Part shown: positions 54,163 through 63,332 of the stretch, in pieces | Numbering within the stretch: position 1 is the first letter of the stretch | Layout of the letters: each line of letters begins with the position of its first letter | Assembly: GCA_018433675.1 (NCBI GenBank) | Contig: JAHDQS010000001.1 | Location: 168,232 to 232,231 of the forward strand | DNA: 64,000 nucleotides | DNA from: Clostridia bacterium | GTDB lineage: Bacteria; Bacillota; Peptococcia; DRI-13; SM3-B62 | Direction: 5' to 3' | Position numbers and translations under genes: made by a program | Notes under the pieces: model-generated | The model's input: only the letters and a program-made list of their open reading frames with translations | Database searches by the model: none | Told to the model about the DNA's origin: nothing

Positions 54163-55479
54163 TCACCAGTTGTTCTTCGTATCAATAACATATGTTTTTG
54201 ATGGCCTGCCTTTACCTTTGACTGTTTCAGATTCCAATTGCCGGGCTATTTTTGATTGAACCATGCTGCTCATAATACGATTTGCGCTCCGAATAGTGAT
54301 ATTCAATGATTTGGCTATTTCAGATGATTTTATAGGTTGGCGCATTTTGGTCCAAAGGCCGATAACGCGTGCAAGATTGTCCGGCGTAACATTAATTTTT
54401 TTGGCTAGCTTTCTGAGTCTGTCGTCTGGCAGTGGATAATGAAGACAAATATCATAGCCCAGGGGACCAGAGACAGTGTTTAAAGAATTAACTAAAAATC
54501 CGTGGCAAGGACCAAAATTTTTTGCAATTTCAAGAGCTTTGATGGAATAATATCGACCTTGGTCAATACTTCTGCCAATACCAAGCCCCACGGAGAATTC
54601 GAATGAGAGAGTCTCTCTCAAATAGTTGAGCAAGGGAAATGCTTCGGATGTGTGCAATTGGCCCAATTTGTTTTGGGAAAAAGTGATCTCGAAGCCCGAA
54701 GACAGTTTTAGAATGCTCATATCCCATTTATATTTATAGCGGAAATCGACAAGAGCTTTGTGCAGAGAAACATCGCGATACTCTGCCTCCCTGAAGTCTA
54801 TTTGTTCATCAGTCATACCTGCAATCTGGATGATACCTACAGTAAGTGAGTTTTTCTTCATATAGAACAGTTCCGTAGACTGGCAAGCGTGTTCAATCGT
54901 CTTTAAGATAGATTCCTGAGTATGTTGAATATGAACATGCGGAATGCCCATGTCCCTTAATTTTGGCAGGATATTGGTAATTGCTGTGAATACAAAGTCC
55001 AACTGATTGTTAACCCATAATTCCCTGATATCTTGAAGTGCGATATTGTAGCTATTGTCAATCTGGTCAAATGAAGAAAGGGAAAATGTTTTAGGAAGTT
55101 GATTTTCGTCAAGTATATTTCCTAATCCCATGTGGTTATTTGCTTTGTTAATGATATCCGAGTAGGTTCTCGTAAGTTTGAGACCAGGTTGAAGAACAAG
55201 TTGATGAATAACATGGGCTAAAACATGCTTTTCATCAAACTCAATATGATATACAGGAAAATCATCAACCTCAACATGATGCATCAGGAAGTGTGCTCCT
55301 AAGATACCAGTAAATATGACGCCGTCCCAATGCTGACGATTGCTGTTAAAGATATCAAGGATTTGGCTGAACATATTATATGTATGTGGGATCAAAACAC
55401 AGTCTAGGGTTTTGTTTTCAACGGATTTCATTATATGAGCTACGGACGGTTTTGGCCCGATTAAACCAAATTTGATCAT
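54163..55479 (-). CDS. Transcriptional regulator with degenerate GGDEF-like domain and C-terminal HTH
   Basis: The 438-residue protein has an N-terminal sensory part of about 210 residues I do not recognise. A degenerate nucleotide-cyclase-like segment follows (FEFSVGLGIGRSIDQGRYYSIKALEIAKNFG) without the GGDEF catalytic residues. A C-terminal winged helix (KSSEIAKSLNITIRSANRIMSSMV, then GKGRPSKTYV) ends it. This resembles regulators of amino-acid or peptide uptake. It is divergent from the GltS/M20 genes, and a palindrome lies in the promoter between them, so it probably controls that pair. Confidence 0.75.
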   Translation of the reverse strand: MIKFGLIGPKPSVAHIMKSVENKTLDCVLIPHTYNMFSQILDIFNSNRQHWDGVIFTGILGAHFLMHHVEVDDFPVYHIEFDEKHVLAHVIHQLVLQPGLKLTRTYSDIINKANNHMGLGNILDENQLPKTFSLSSFDQIDNSYNIALQDIRELWVNNQLDFVFTAITNILPKLRDMGIPHVHIQHTQESILKTIEHACQSTELFYMKKNSLTVGIIQIAGMTDEQIDFREAEYRDVSLHKALVDFRYKYKWDMSILKLSSGFEITFSQNKLGQLHTSEAFPLLNYLRETLSFEFSVGLGIGRSIDQGRYYSIKALEIAKNFGPCHGFLVNSLNTVSGPLGYDICLHYPLPDDRLRKLAKKINVTPDNLARVIGLWTKMRQPIKSSEIAKSLNITIRSANRIMSSMVQSKIARQLESETVKGKGRPSKTYVIDTKNNW

Positions 55480-55558
55480 TTTTTTCTACCTTTCTACCTT
55501 CTTTAATTACAATATTTTATCATATAAATGAACCTAAACACATTTGATATGAAAAAGA

Positions 55559-55587
55559 TTGCATAATATTTTGTATTATGATAAAAT
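55559..55587 (+). promoter_or_regulatory. Promoter of gltS-type operon with operator in the spacer
   Basis: TTGCAT (55559-55564) and TAAAAT (55582-55587) are 17 bases apart. CATAATA-TTTTG-TATTATG, a perfect inverted repeat at 55562-55580, fills the spacer. A further imperfect repeat (CATATAAATG...CATTTGATATG) lies at about 55521-55551. These are probable sites for the divergent regulator. Confidence 0.6.
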
Positions 55588-55638
55588 CCTATTTATTAAA
55601 GGACGTATATTTTTTAAGTCCATAAAGGAGGGGTTATA

Positions 55639-57024
55639 TTGACAACAGAATCTTTGGTTGAACTATTATACGTATTAGCGTACTTAAGTGTTTTTTTGCT
55701 TTTAGGAACCTTCTTAAGAGCAAAAGTCAAATTGTTTCAGAGTACGTTTATGCCGGCATCTGTAATAGGAGGTTTTTTAGCCTTGATACTGGGACCAATT
55801 GTACTGGGGGTAATATCCATTCCTGAATCCTGGCTAACAACCTGTTCGTTGCTGCCCGGAGTTTTGATTGTACCCATTGTAGCATCCGTACCATTAGGTC
55901 TGAAAATCGGCAAAGGTTCAGGCACCACGAAAAGCATGATTAATATTCTACCTACAATCTTCATTATGGGTGTAATAGGTTGCTTGCAGCATATTGTCGG
56001 TTTTGGAACCAATTTATTGTTCAGTAATATGGGTTATGATCTTTATCAGACTTTTGGCTGGGAGTTGCCATTAGGTTTCTCAGGTGGTCACGGTTCAGCG
56101 GGACTTTTGGGCAACATCCTTCATAGCATGAATCTTCCATATTGGGAAACAGCGCAAGGTGTGGCAGTAACATCTGCGACATTCGGTATTGTCGGTGGCA
56201 TTCTGATCGGTATGGTTATGATCAATTGGGCAGCCAGAAAAGGTTCTACCGAAATTCTTCAAAATCCCAGCAGTATTCCCCCAAATATTCGTATCGGTTT
56301 TGAAAAAGACATCGTTAAACAGGGAAGCTTGGGGCGTGAAACTACTACTTCCTCGTCCATTGATACATTTGCATTTCATTTAGCACTCATTTTTGCCGGC
56401 TGCGGTCTATCTTACATAATGCTAAATTTGTTAAAGCTGTATAAGGTACCTGTATTGTCCAGTATTTCGATTTGGGCTTATGCCATTCTTGTCATGTTCA
56501 TCCTTTGGGGTATCATGTGCAAGATGAAGATTGATTATCTTGTTGATGGAAAGGTCAAGAGCAGGATTTCCGGGACATTTACTGATTTTGCTGTTATATC
56601 AGCAATTGCAAGTTTGCCTCTTGAAGCCGTAATGGCATACATTGTACCGATTCTGGTCATGGTTGTACTTGGTTTTGCGGTTACAGTAATTTCAGTTTGG
56701 TTCATTTCAAAAGTATTCATCAAAGATTATTGGTTTGAACATGGTATTTCTGTGTTTGGTATGTCTACCGGTGTGTTTTTGACAGGATTGCTCTTACTGC
56801 GTATATGTGACCCGGAATTTGAAAGTCCGGTTCTTGGAAACTACTCACTGGCATATACTTTTTTTACTATTTTGAACTTCGCGATGCTTCAAATGTTTAT
56901 TGGTATAATCATGTCGAAAGGCGCACTGGGCATGATCTTAGTTAGCTTGTTAATGTTAGCAATCTATGGAAGCGGTCTTATTATCATAAAAAAAGCAAAT
57001 AAAAATGTGCAATTATCAGTATAA
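55639..57024 (+). CDS. Sodium/glutamate symporter (GltS) family protein
   Basis: The 461-residue membrane protein has ten to twelve helices and GltS features: FMPASVIGGFLALILGP near the N-terminus and GFSGGHGSAGLLGNILHSMNL in the re-entrant loop region. It imports glutamate or, in this context, perhaps an N-acyl-glutamate, with sodium. The start is TTG 55639 after AAAGGAGGGG. It is followed by an M20 amidohydrolase gene in the same operon. GltS family is clear; substrate is inferred. Confidence 0.87.
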   Translation: MTTESLVELLYVLAYLSVFLLLGTFLRAKVKLFQSTFMPASVIGGFLALILGPIVLGVISIPESWLTTCSLLPGVLIVPIVASVPLGLKIGKGSGTTKSMINILPTIFIMGVIGCLQHIVGFGTNLLFSNMGYDLYQTFGWELPLGFSGGHGSAGLLGNILHSMNLPYWETAQGVAVTSATFGIVGGILIGMVMINWAARKGSTEILQNPSSIPPNIRIGFEKDIVKQGSLGRETTTSSSIDTFAFHLALIFAGCGLSYIMLNLLKLYKVPVLSSISIWAYAILVMFILWGIMCKMKIDYLVDGKVKSRISGTFTDFAVISAIASLPLEAVMAYIVPILVMVVLGFAVTVISVWFISKVFIKDYWFEHGISVFGMSTGVFLTGLLLLRICDPEFESPVLGNYSLAYTFFTILNFAMLQMFIGIIMSKGALGMILVSLLMLAIYGSGLIIIKKANKNVQLSV

Positions 57025-57062
57025 ATTGCATTATATCAAGGATAACTAGGGAGTGATTGCTT

Positions 57063-58496
57063 TTGAATTTCGATGTCAAAAAACATTTAAATGAGCAAAA
57101 AAAACAGCTTATAGATTTGAATGACAAAATATGGGAATACGCAGAAACGAGATTTGAGGAATATAAATCCGCAAAAATCTTGAAATCCTATCTGGCAGAC
57201 AATGGATTTGCAATTGAGGATAATACAGCAGACATAGAGACGGCATTTGTTGCAAGTTATGGTAAAGGTCGACCGGTTATCGCTATATTAGCGGAATATG
57301 ATGCGCTTTCCGGATTGAGTCAAAAAGGCGGTATTACTGAAAGAGAAGCGCTCGTAGACGATGGTAACGGTCATGGCTGCGGACACAATATCTTCGGCTC
57401 AGCATCTGCAGGTGCCGCGGTTGTTGTGAAAAAGTGGCTTGAATCTACGGGCAGGGAAGGTACTATCCAACTTATTGGTTGTCCGGGGGAAGAAGGCGGT
57501 TCAGGAAAAACCTTTATGGCAAAAAAAGGCGTATTCAGCAATTTAGACAGTGCTCTGGCTTGGCATCCAACAAGTGTTAATATGGTCATATCTGTGAGTA
57601 CACTTGCCAATTACCAAGTTTACTTCCGTTTTAAGGGAATTGCTTCTCATGCTGCTACATCACCTCACCTGGGACGAAGTGCTTTGGATGCTGTTGAGCT
57701 CATGAATGTCGGTGTTAACTATCTTAGAGAACACATTATTCCCGAGGCACGGGTACATTATGCCGTGACAAATACCGGGGGGAATTCCCCCAACGTTGTT
57801 CAAAGCAATGCAACTGTTTTATATCTCATTCGTGCGCCGAAGATGCACCAGGTTGAAGATATCTACCGGCGAATTTGTAAAATTGCCCAGGGTGCTGCTA
57901 TGATGACAGAAACAGAAGTAGAAATAATTTTTGACAAAGGCTGTTCGAATTACCTGCCTAATCGCGAGCTTGGAAAAGTGCTCTATAATAATATGGTGAA
58001 AGCAGGAGCGCCGGAATTTGATCAAAACGATATGGATTTTGCACAAGCCATCAGAGAAACTTTCTCAAAATCAGGGGGCGGCAGTGAAGAACTCTTAACC
58101 ACTTTTGTAGACTCCAAAGAATTTCTTAAATTAGCCAAGGAAATACAAAAGAAACCGCTTTGCTGTGCGGTTTTGCCATATGTTGCCTTGAATACTACTA
58201 TGCCTGCATCAACGGATGTGGGTGATGTTAGCTGTAATGTACCCACAGCACAGTTCGGAATGAGTTGTTGTGCAATTGGGACACCGATTCATTCATGGCA
58301 GATGGTATCACAAGGAGTAACATCATTAGCTCATAAGGGTATGCTAAAAGCCGCTGAAGTTTTAGCCATTACGGGCATAGACCTTATACAACATCCTGAA
58401 GTGGTAAAAAGGGCTCGTGAGGAATTTGAAGAAGTAAACGCATCGGGATATGTGTGTCCTATTCCTGACGGTGTTGAGCCATTACCTGTAAAATGA
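57063..58496 (+). CDS. M20 family amidohydrolase (AbgB-like, aminobenzoyl/acyl-glutamate hydrolase)
   Basis: The protein of about 477 residues has the M20 metal-binding segments GHGCGHNIFGSASAGA, GCPGEEGGSGKTFM and ALAWHPTSVN, and a lid domain. It most resembles AbgB, which splits p-aminobenzoyl-glutamate. With the GltS-type carrier upstream it suggests uptake and hydrolysis of an N-acyl amino acid. TTG 57063 is chosen because AGGGAG is nine bases before; TTG 57057 is too close to it. A strong terminator follows. Confidence 0.85.
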   Translation: MNFDVKKHLNEQKKQLIDLNDKIWEYAETRFEEYKSAKILKSYLADNGFAIEDNTADIETAFVASYGKGRPVIAILAEYDALSGLSQKGGITEREALVDDGNGHGCGHNIFGSASAGAAVVVKKWLESTGREGTIQLIGCPGEEGGSGKTFMAKKGVFSNLDSALAWHPTSVNMVISVSTLANYQVYFRFKGIASHAATSPHLGRSALDAVELMNVGVNYLREHIIPEARVHYAVTNTGGNSPNVVQSNATVLYLIRAPKMHQVEDIYRRICKIAQGAAMMTETEVEIIFDKGCSNYLPNRELGKVLYNNMVKAGAPEFDQNDMDFAQAIRETFSKSGGGSEELLTTFVDSKEFLKLAKEIQKKPLCCAVLPYVALNTTMPASTDVGDVSCNVPTAQFGMSCCAIGTPIHSWQMVSQGVTSLAHKGMLKAAEVLAITGIDLIQHPEVVKRAREEFEEVNASGYVCPIPDGVEPLPVK

Positions 58497-58516
58497 ATTT
58501 GTTAACTCTGATCGCT

Positions 58517-58575
58517 GATTGTAGAAAAACGGCTCTCAAGCGCTACTGCTGCCTGAGAGCCGTTTTTCTACAATC
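58517..58575. terminator. Strong bidirectional terminator
   Basis: 22-bp perfect arms (58517-58538 and 58554-58575) with core AAAACGGCTCTCA. It serves the M20 gene and the convergent small gene at 58588. Confidence 0.9.
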
Positions 58576-58587
58576 AAAATCCCGGAA

Positions 58588-58830
58588 TTATCGGAGTTTG
58601 TTGCTTGTTGGGAAAGATTTTTTCTTAATACGCCGTTGTCTCTCTCTTTCGTAGAGGTTTGTTATTTCTTCGCGAATTTGGGAAAGCTTTAATACATCTA
58701 TTCCCAATGCTTGAGAAATCTCAAGGTCATTCTTTTCCTTTTTCCAGAAGCGAATTAGTTTTTGAATGTCACATTTGTATTTTTTGGTAAGCAAGGCGGT
58801 ATTAATTGGTTCCTGACGGTTTTTGGCCAT
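58588..58830 (-). CDS. Small basic helix-turn-helix-like protein, function unknown
   Basis: The 80-residue protein is rich in lysine and arginine and has a helix-turn-helix-like stretch NDLEISQALGIDVLKLSQIREEI. I recognise no family. The start at 58830 has CAGGAG six bases before it; an open frame of 21 more codons upstream lacks a ribosome site. It is encoded on the same strand as the zinc-motif protein and GAPDH, about 100 bases downstream of the former. Confidence 0.55.
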   Translation of the reverse strand: MAKNRQEPINTALLTKKYKCDIQKLIRFWKKEKNDLEISQALGIDVLKLSQIREEITNLYERERQRRIKKKSFPTSNKLR

Positions 58831-58936
58831 AGCAAGCTCCTGTACTGTTCTTGTTTCGGTATGTCTTGCTATTATCTTTCCCGCGGAGCACATTTTTTCT
58901 CTAGCAGTTTATTGCAGTAATTCTATTACTGACTAT

Positions 58937-59137
58937 TTACGAAGCATACTCTTCATTCTCAGCAAGGCCTGAGCCGTTGCAAATGGGACAGATATCCTTA
59001 TGATAACCTTTGCCATTACAGTTTTTACAGGTACCGGAGGATAAATTTTCAAATTCAAAGGAATCCGTATTGCGACAATAGGGACAATCTTCCAAGACAT
59101 AACCGGTTCCGTGACAAGCAGAGCATTCCTTAGACAT
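58937..59137 (-). CDS. Small DnaJ-type zinc-finger (CxxCxGxG) protein
   Basis: The 66-residue protein consists of paired cysteine motifs: CSACHGTGY, CPYCRN, CKNCNGKGY and CPICNGSGL. These resemble the central zinc domain of DnaJ without J or C-terminal domains. Such proteins bind unfolded chains or act as zinc-ribbon adaptors; the role here is unknown. AGGAGGTG precedes the start. It lies 23 bases downstream of gap and is probably cotranscribed. Confidence 0.75.
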   Translation of the reverse strand: MSKECSACHGTGYVLEDCPYCRNTDSFEFENLSSGTCKNCNGKGYHKDICPICNGSGLAENEEYAS

Positions 59138-59160
59138 TTTTACACCTCCTTGTTTTTCAG

Positions 59161-60165
59161 TTATATTTTTTTGCTTATGTAGCCAGCCAACTCAATAATC
59201 CGACAAGAATAAGCCCACTCATTATCATACCAAGCGAGAACCTTCACTGTACGGTTGTTGATAACATTGGTAGAAAGGGCATCAATAATGGCAGAGTGTT
59301 CGTTATTGTTGAAATCTATAGAAACAAGCGGCTTGTCGCAATAATCCATTATCCCGGAAAGCTGGCCTTCGGCAGCTTTCTTCAGGGCGTTATTAACCGT
59401 ATCAATACTTACATCCTTTTTAACCTGTACCACAAGGTCAATGAGGGAAACGTTGGGAACCGGTACGCGGACGGATAGGCCGTCGAGCTTTCCCTTCAAA
59501 TCCGGAATAACCTCACCGATAGCCCTGGCTGCTCCTGTAGTGGTAGGTACTATCGATTGGCTGCTGCTCCTGGCGCGGCGCAGGTCCTTATGGGAATTAT
59601 CCAGGCTGCGCTGGTCGCTTGTAAAGGCATGGATAGTGGTCATAAAACCACAATCTATCCCGAAACTGTCGTTTAACACCTTGGCGACCGGGGCAAGACA
59701 ATTGGTAGTGCAAGAGGCGTTGGAAATTATCAGGTGTTTGCCGGGCTCATATGTACTTTCGTTAACGCCCAGAACTATCGTTGCATCTGCATCCTCACAG
59801 GGAGCAGTGACTATCACAGCTTTCGCGCCGCCGGATAAGTGAACTGAAGAGGCCTCCCGGGTATTGAACATTCCGGTAGATTCGAGTACGATATCTACGC
59901 CAAGTTCTTTCCACGGTAAGTTGGCCGGATTCCTGTCGGCAAGGATTTTAACGGAACGACCGTCAATAATCAATTCATGATCCGTGGCTTCGATCGTATT
60001 GGGTAGTGTGCCGTGGACAGAATCATATTTTAGAAGGTGAGCCAGTGAGGGGGGTGGTGTAGTTCCGTTAATCGCCACTACTTCGATACTCCCTTGTTGT
60101 AAAGAAGCTCTTAAACATGACCTGCCAATACGTCCGAACCCGTTTATGCCTATTTTGGTTACCAT
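59161..60165 (-). CDS. gap: Glyceraldehyde-3-phosphate dehydrogenase, type I
   Basis: The 334-residue enzyme oxidises and phosphorylates glyceraldehyde 3-phosphate in glycolysis or runs in reverse in gluconeogenesis. GINGFGRIGR binds the cofactor, the catalytic cysteine is in SNASCTTNCLAPVAKVL and the phosphate-binding segment TTTGAARAIGEVIPDLKGKLDGLSVRVP is intact. No phosphoglycerate kinase or CggR gene is near, so it is a solitary gap. GGAGGG precedes the start. The 248-base gap upstream has no feature I can defend beyond AT-rich promoter-like sequence. Confidence 0.97.
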   Translation of the reverse strand: MVTKIGINGFGRIGRSCLRASLQQGSIEVVAINGTTPPPSLAHLLKYDSVHGTLPNTIEATDHELIIDGRSVKILADRNPANLPWKELGVDIVLESTGMFNTREASSVHLSGGAKAVIVTAPCEDADATIVLGVNESTYEPGKHLIISNASCTTNCLAPVAKVLNDSFGIDCGFMTTIHAFTSDQRSLDNSHKDLRRARSSSQSIVPTTTGAARAIGEVIPDLKGKLDGLSVRVPVPNVSLIDLVVQVKKDVSIDTVNNALKKAAEGQLSGIMDYCDKPLVSIDFNNNEHSAIIDALSTNVINNRTVKVLAWYDNEWAYSCRIIELAGYISKKI

Positions 60166-60413
60166 TTTTCTCCCTCCATGCCTAATAAGACAGAATAATT
60201 ATTGTTATAGGGTAACATAAATACCTTAATTCATCTAATAGTATAACAGAATAAATCCGTAAATTGTAGTAGTAATGTTAATAATAAAAGGTTTTTTGCA
60301 AAAGATCACACTGGTACGGCGTTATGTCACACGTTATGCCCTTATCCTAGTAGGATGTGGATATTTATGATAAAATTAAGTAAAATAGCACAGATATAAA
60401 TTAGGGTGTATTG

Positions 60414-61853
60414 ATGTCCAAACCATTGCTTGAAGCTATAACAAGGCATGTTTTTCATAATGTAACGGGTTTTCACACTCCCGGACACAATAGGGGCTGG
60501 GGCTGGAGTGAGGAACTGCGGCAAATTATGGGTCAAGAAGCAGCAAAAATGGATTTAACGGAGCTGCCGGGGCTGGATAATCTAAAAAATCCGGTCGACT
60601 GCATAAAAAAAGCCCAAGATTTAGCGGCCCATACCTTTGGTGCTTGCGGGACTTTCTTTTTGGTTAACGGTTCTACAGTAGGATTGCAGGCCGCTTTGTT
60701 AGCATTGAGCCGGGAAGGTACAAAAACCCTTGTTACCAGGCAGGCGCACCTTTCCATTTTAAACGGTTTCGTTTTAAGCGGGGGAGAACCCCTTTTTGCT
60801 CCGGTGAAAGTTGATGAAAAATGGGGGATACCCTTGGGAACCACCGGAGACGATATTGCCGCGTTGGCAGGAAAGCATGCGGGAATCCAAGGGGTGATTA
60901 TCACACAGCCCTCATACCATGGTTGTGGTGTTGAAGCCGCAGGGCTCGCTCTGAAGGTGAAAGAGCTAGCCCTGCCACTGATTGTTGATGAAGCCCATGG
61001 GTCTCATCTGTACTTTCAAGATATGGTGCCCTTGTCAATGCAAAGACAGAAAGCGGATATTGTTGTCCAAAGCACCCATAAGACTCTGGGAGCCTTGACG
61101 CAGGCCGGTATGCTTCATGTCAACAACCAAGAATGGCTCAAACCAGTCAGTGAAGCCTTGGGAATTTTGCAGACAACCAGTCCGTCTTATCTATTGATGG
61201 CTTCTTTGGATGATGCCCGCCATCGTATGTTTACGGAAGGTCGTTTGTTGGTGACGGGATTGCTGGAATTAGCGGATTATGCACGTGTGAGAATAAAAGC
61301 AATGACTGGTTACTCCCTGTTTGATGAAGAAGTATACGCTGATTGGAGTATAGATCCCACCAAGCTGGTGTTGTCGGCAAGTGGGTTGGGAATGACAGGT
61401 TGGGAACTGGCAGAGACTCTACGTATAAAATACGGCATAACCGTTGAATTAAGTGATTACTATTATGTTCTGTTCCTCTTGACAATCGGACATCAAAAGT
61501 CCGATGTAGATTGTTTGCTGGCAGCGCTGCGAGAAATTTCTGCCGATAAAGGCAAGGGCAGATTGCTTCCGTTGGAGAATATGGCTGAGATATATCAAGA
61601 ATTGCCGAGACTTGTGTTTACACCGCGAGAGGTTTATCAGAGTAAGAAAAGGGAAGTGCCTTGGGAATCGGCAATGGGTGAAATTGCCGGTGCTTCCCTG
61701 ACAGCCTTTCCTCCCGGGATACCGCTGGTTTGGCCCGGGCAAAAGATTGAGGAAATACATCTTGATTATTTGAGATATATAATTGAGAATGGTTTGCCGG
61801 TGTTGGGGCTTGGGCCGCAACAAACGATAGCGGTAGTAGAAGAAGGCAGTTGA
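60414..61853 (+). CDS. Orn/Lys/Arg decarboxylase family protein (YaaO-type)
   Basis: The 479-residue PLP enzyme has FHTPGHNRG at the N-terminus, VDEAHGSHLYF and the cofactor lysine in STHKTLGALTQAG, then the C-terminal domain of the family. It probably decarboxylates lysine, arginine or ornithine to a polyamine precursor. Its position before yaaR-holB-yaaT corresponds to yaaO of B. subtilis. The ATG at 60414 has AGGGTG upstream. Confidence 0.88.
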   Translation: MSKPLLEAITRHVFHNVTGFHTPGHNRGWGWSEELRQIMGQEAAKMDLTELPGLDNLKNPVDCIKKAQDLAAHTFGACGTFFLVNGSTVGLQAALLALSREGTKTLVTRQAHLSILNGFVLSGGEPLFAPVKVDEKWGIPLGTTGDDIAALAGKHAGIQGVIITQPSYHGCGVEAAGLALKVKELALPLIVDEAHGSHLYFQDMVPLSMQRQKADIVVQSTHKTLGALTQAGMLHVNNQEWLKPVSEALGILQTTSPSYLLMASLDDARHRMFTEGRLLVTGLLELADYARVRIKAMTGYSLFDEEVYADWSIDPTKLVLSASGLGMTGWELAETLRIKYGITVELSDYYYVLFLLTIGHQKSDVDCLLAALREISADKGKGRLLPLENMAEIYQELPRLVFTPREVYQSKKREVPWESAMGEIAGASLTAFPPGIPLVWPGQKIEEIHLDYLRYIIENGLPVLGLGPQQTIAVVEEGS

Positions 61854-61875
61854 GTGATAAGGGTGTTGATGACTC

Positions 61876-62328
61876 ATGCGTGTAAAAAACGAAAAAGGTT
61901 TTAAGAAAGCGGACAAGGCAGGAAAGAGGGGCAAGGCTACCGGCAAGGAGTCCGTCGAGAGGAAAAGTTTCCCCGATGTGCTTAACCGCTTGCAGGCACA
62001 AGAAAGGGGAAGAAATCTGGATGAGGTCATTGCAAAACTTGAGGAGATTGGTCAAAGACTGGCCAAGACCTTTTCCTTCTACGACTTGAAGGAATATAAA
62101 GAAACACTTACCCTGTTCTTAGGTGAAACAGAGAAAGAGACATATCGTATTCAGGAAGAGACTTACTGGTCTAAGTGGGGGAAACCTAAACTGTACCAGA
62201 CTATACATTTAATCAACAAAGAGGTGGAAGAATTATCGAGTCTTGTCCTGGCTAAGCAGAAGGATACCTTCAAAGTGTTGAAACAATTAGACTATATCAA
62301 GGGGCTTCTTATTGACCTTTATTCCTGA
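61876..62328 (+). CDS. YaaR family protein (DUF327)
   Basis: The 150-residue protein has a basic, probably disordered N-terminus and a helical DUF327 domain (FPDVLNRLQAQERGRNLDEVIAKLEEIGQRL ... SFYDLKEYKETLTLFL). Function is unknown. It directly follows the decarboxylase and precedes holB; the tmk and yaaQ genes found between yaaO and yaaR in B. subtilis are absent. Confidence 0.85.
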   Translation: MRVKNEKGFKKADKAGKRGKATGKESVERKSFPDVLNRLQAQERGRNLDEVIAKLEEIGQRLAKTFSFYDLKEYKETLTLFLGETEKETYRIQEETYWSKWGKPKLYQTIHLINKEVEELSSLVLAKQKDTFKVLKQLDYIKGLLIDLYS

Positions 62329-62351
62329 AGGGGAGGATAGGTAAAGAAAAA

Positions 62352-63326
62352 ATGGGATTTGAAAAAATCATGGGGCAGAAGAGGGCTAAAAGTGTTTTAA
62401 AATCAGCAGTTAAGTTCAAACGCATTTCGCATGCCTATCTGTTTTACGGGCCCCGCGGGGTGGGTAAGAGTATGGCGGCCTTAGCCTTTGCTCAGGCGCT
62501 AAACTGTTTATCCCTGCGTGACGGCGGCGAGCCGTGCGGCGTATGCGCGAGTTGTCTGAAGATAGCCGGCGGCAATCATCCGGATGTTTCCAGAATAACT
62601 CCGGAGGGTAGCTCTTTAAAGATCAAGCAGATTCGTGACATGCAGGAAAAGGCGTATTATAAGTGTTATGAAGGTAAGATTAAGGTTATAATTATTTATG
62701 AAGCACACCTTTTAACCCCGGAGGCGGCAAACAGTCTTTTGAGAATTTTGGAAGAACCTCCGGGAGATACCGTTTTTCTTCTCCTAGTTGAGGATACACA
62801 AAGACTGCCGGATACCATCATCTCGCGCTGCCGGGGAGTATCCTTTAGCCCCCTTGCCGATGAGGCGGTCAAGGGAATACTTGAGGAAAAGGGAATATCT
62901 ATACAAGTTCCCTTGAGCTTGGCCTATGGTTCGGTACAGAAGGCCATTGATTTAAATGAGGACAGCAGTTGCCGGGAACTGGTGAAGGAGACGGAAGAGT
63001 TTCTAGCTAAAATTCAAAATCACGGATACCGGGAGCTCTTTTCCTATGCAGAGCATATTGAACAAAAAAAAGGGAAAATCACTTTGCTGTTAGATTATTT
63101 TGACATAGTCTTCCGTAATAGGATGTTGCGGCTTGTGGCTCACGATAAAGGGGGCGGCAGCGAAACAGAGACGAGTGCAGGAGAGGCCTTTGGATATCAG
63201 GCGTGCCGAGAAGCTCTTGAGGAAATAGGCAAAACGTATTACTATTTGTACAATAACGCAAATACGCGGCTAGCCTTGGAGAATCTTTTTATTAAACTGA
63301 AGAAACTTTCGCAAAGGGGGGGTTGA
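62352..63326 (+). CDS. holB: DNA polymerase III delta-prime subunit
   Basis: The 324-residue clamp-loader subunit has a Walker A GPRGVGKSMAA, zinc-module cysteines CGVCASCLKIAGGNHPD, and sensor 1 LVEDTQRLPDTIISRCRG. Its Walker B segment reads VIIYEAHLL. It loads the sliding clamp with DnaX and HolA. It lies between yaaR and yaaT, as in most Firmicutes. Confidence 0.94.
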   Translation: MGFEKIMGQKRAKSVLKSAVKFKRISHAYLFYGPRGVGKSMAALAFAQALNCLSLRDGGEPCGVCASCLKIAGGNHPDVSRITPEGSSLKIKQIRDMQEKAYYKCYEGKIKVIIIYEAHLLTPEAANSLLRILEEPPGDTVFLLLVEDTQRLPDTIISRCRGVSFSPLADEAVKGILEEKGISIQVPLSLAYGSVQKAIDLNEDSSCRELVKETEEFLAKIQNHGYRELFSYAEHIEQKKGKITLLLDYFDIVFRNRMLRLVAHDKGGGSETETSAGEAFGYQACREALEEIGKTYYYLYNNANTRLALENLFIKLKKLSQRGG

Positions 63327-63332
63327 CCCTAA

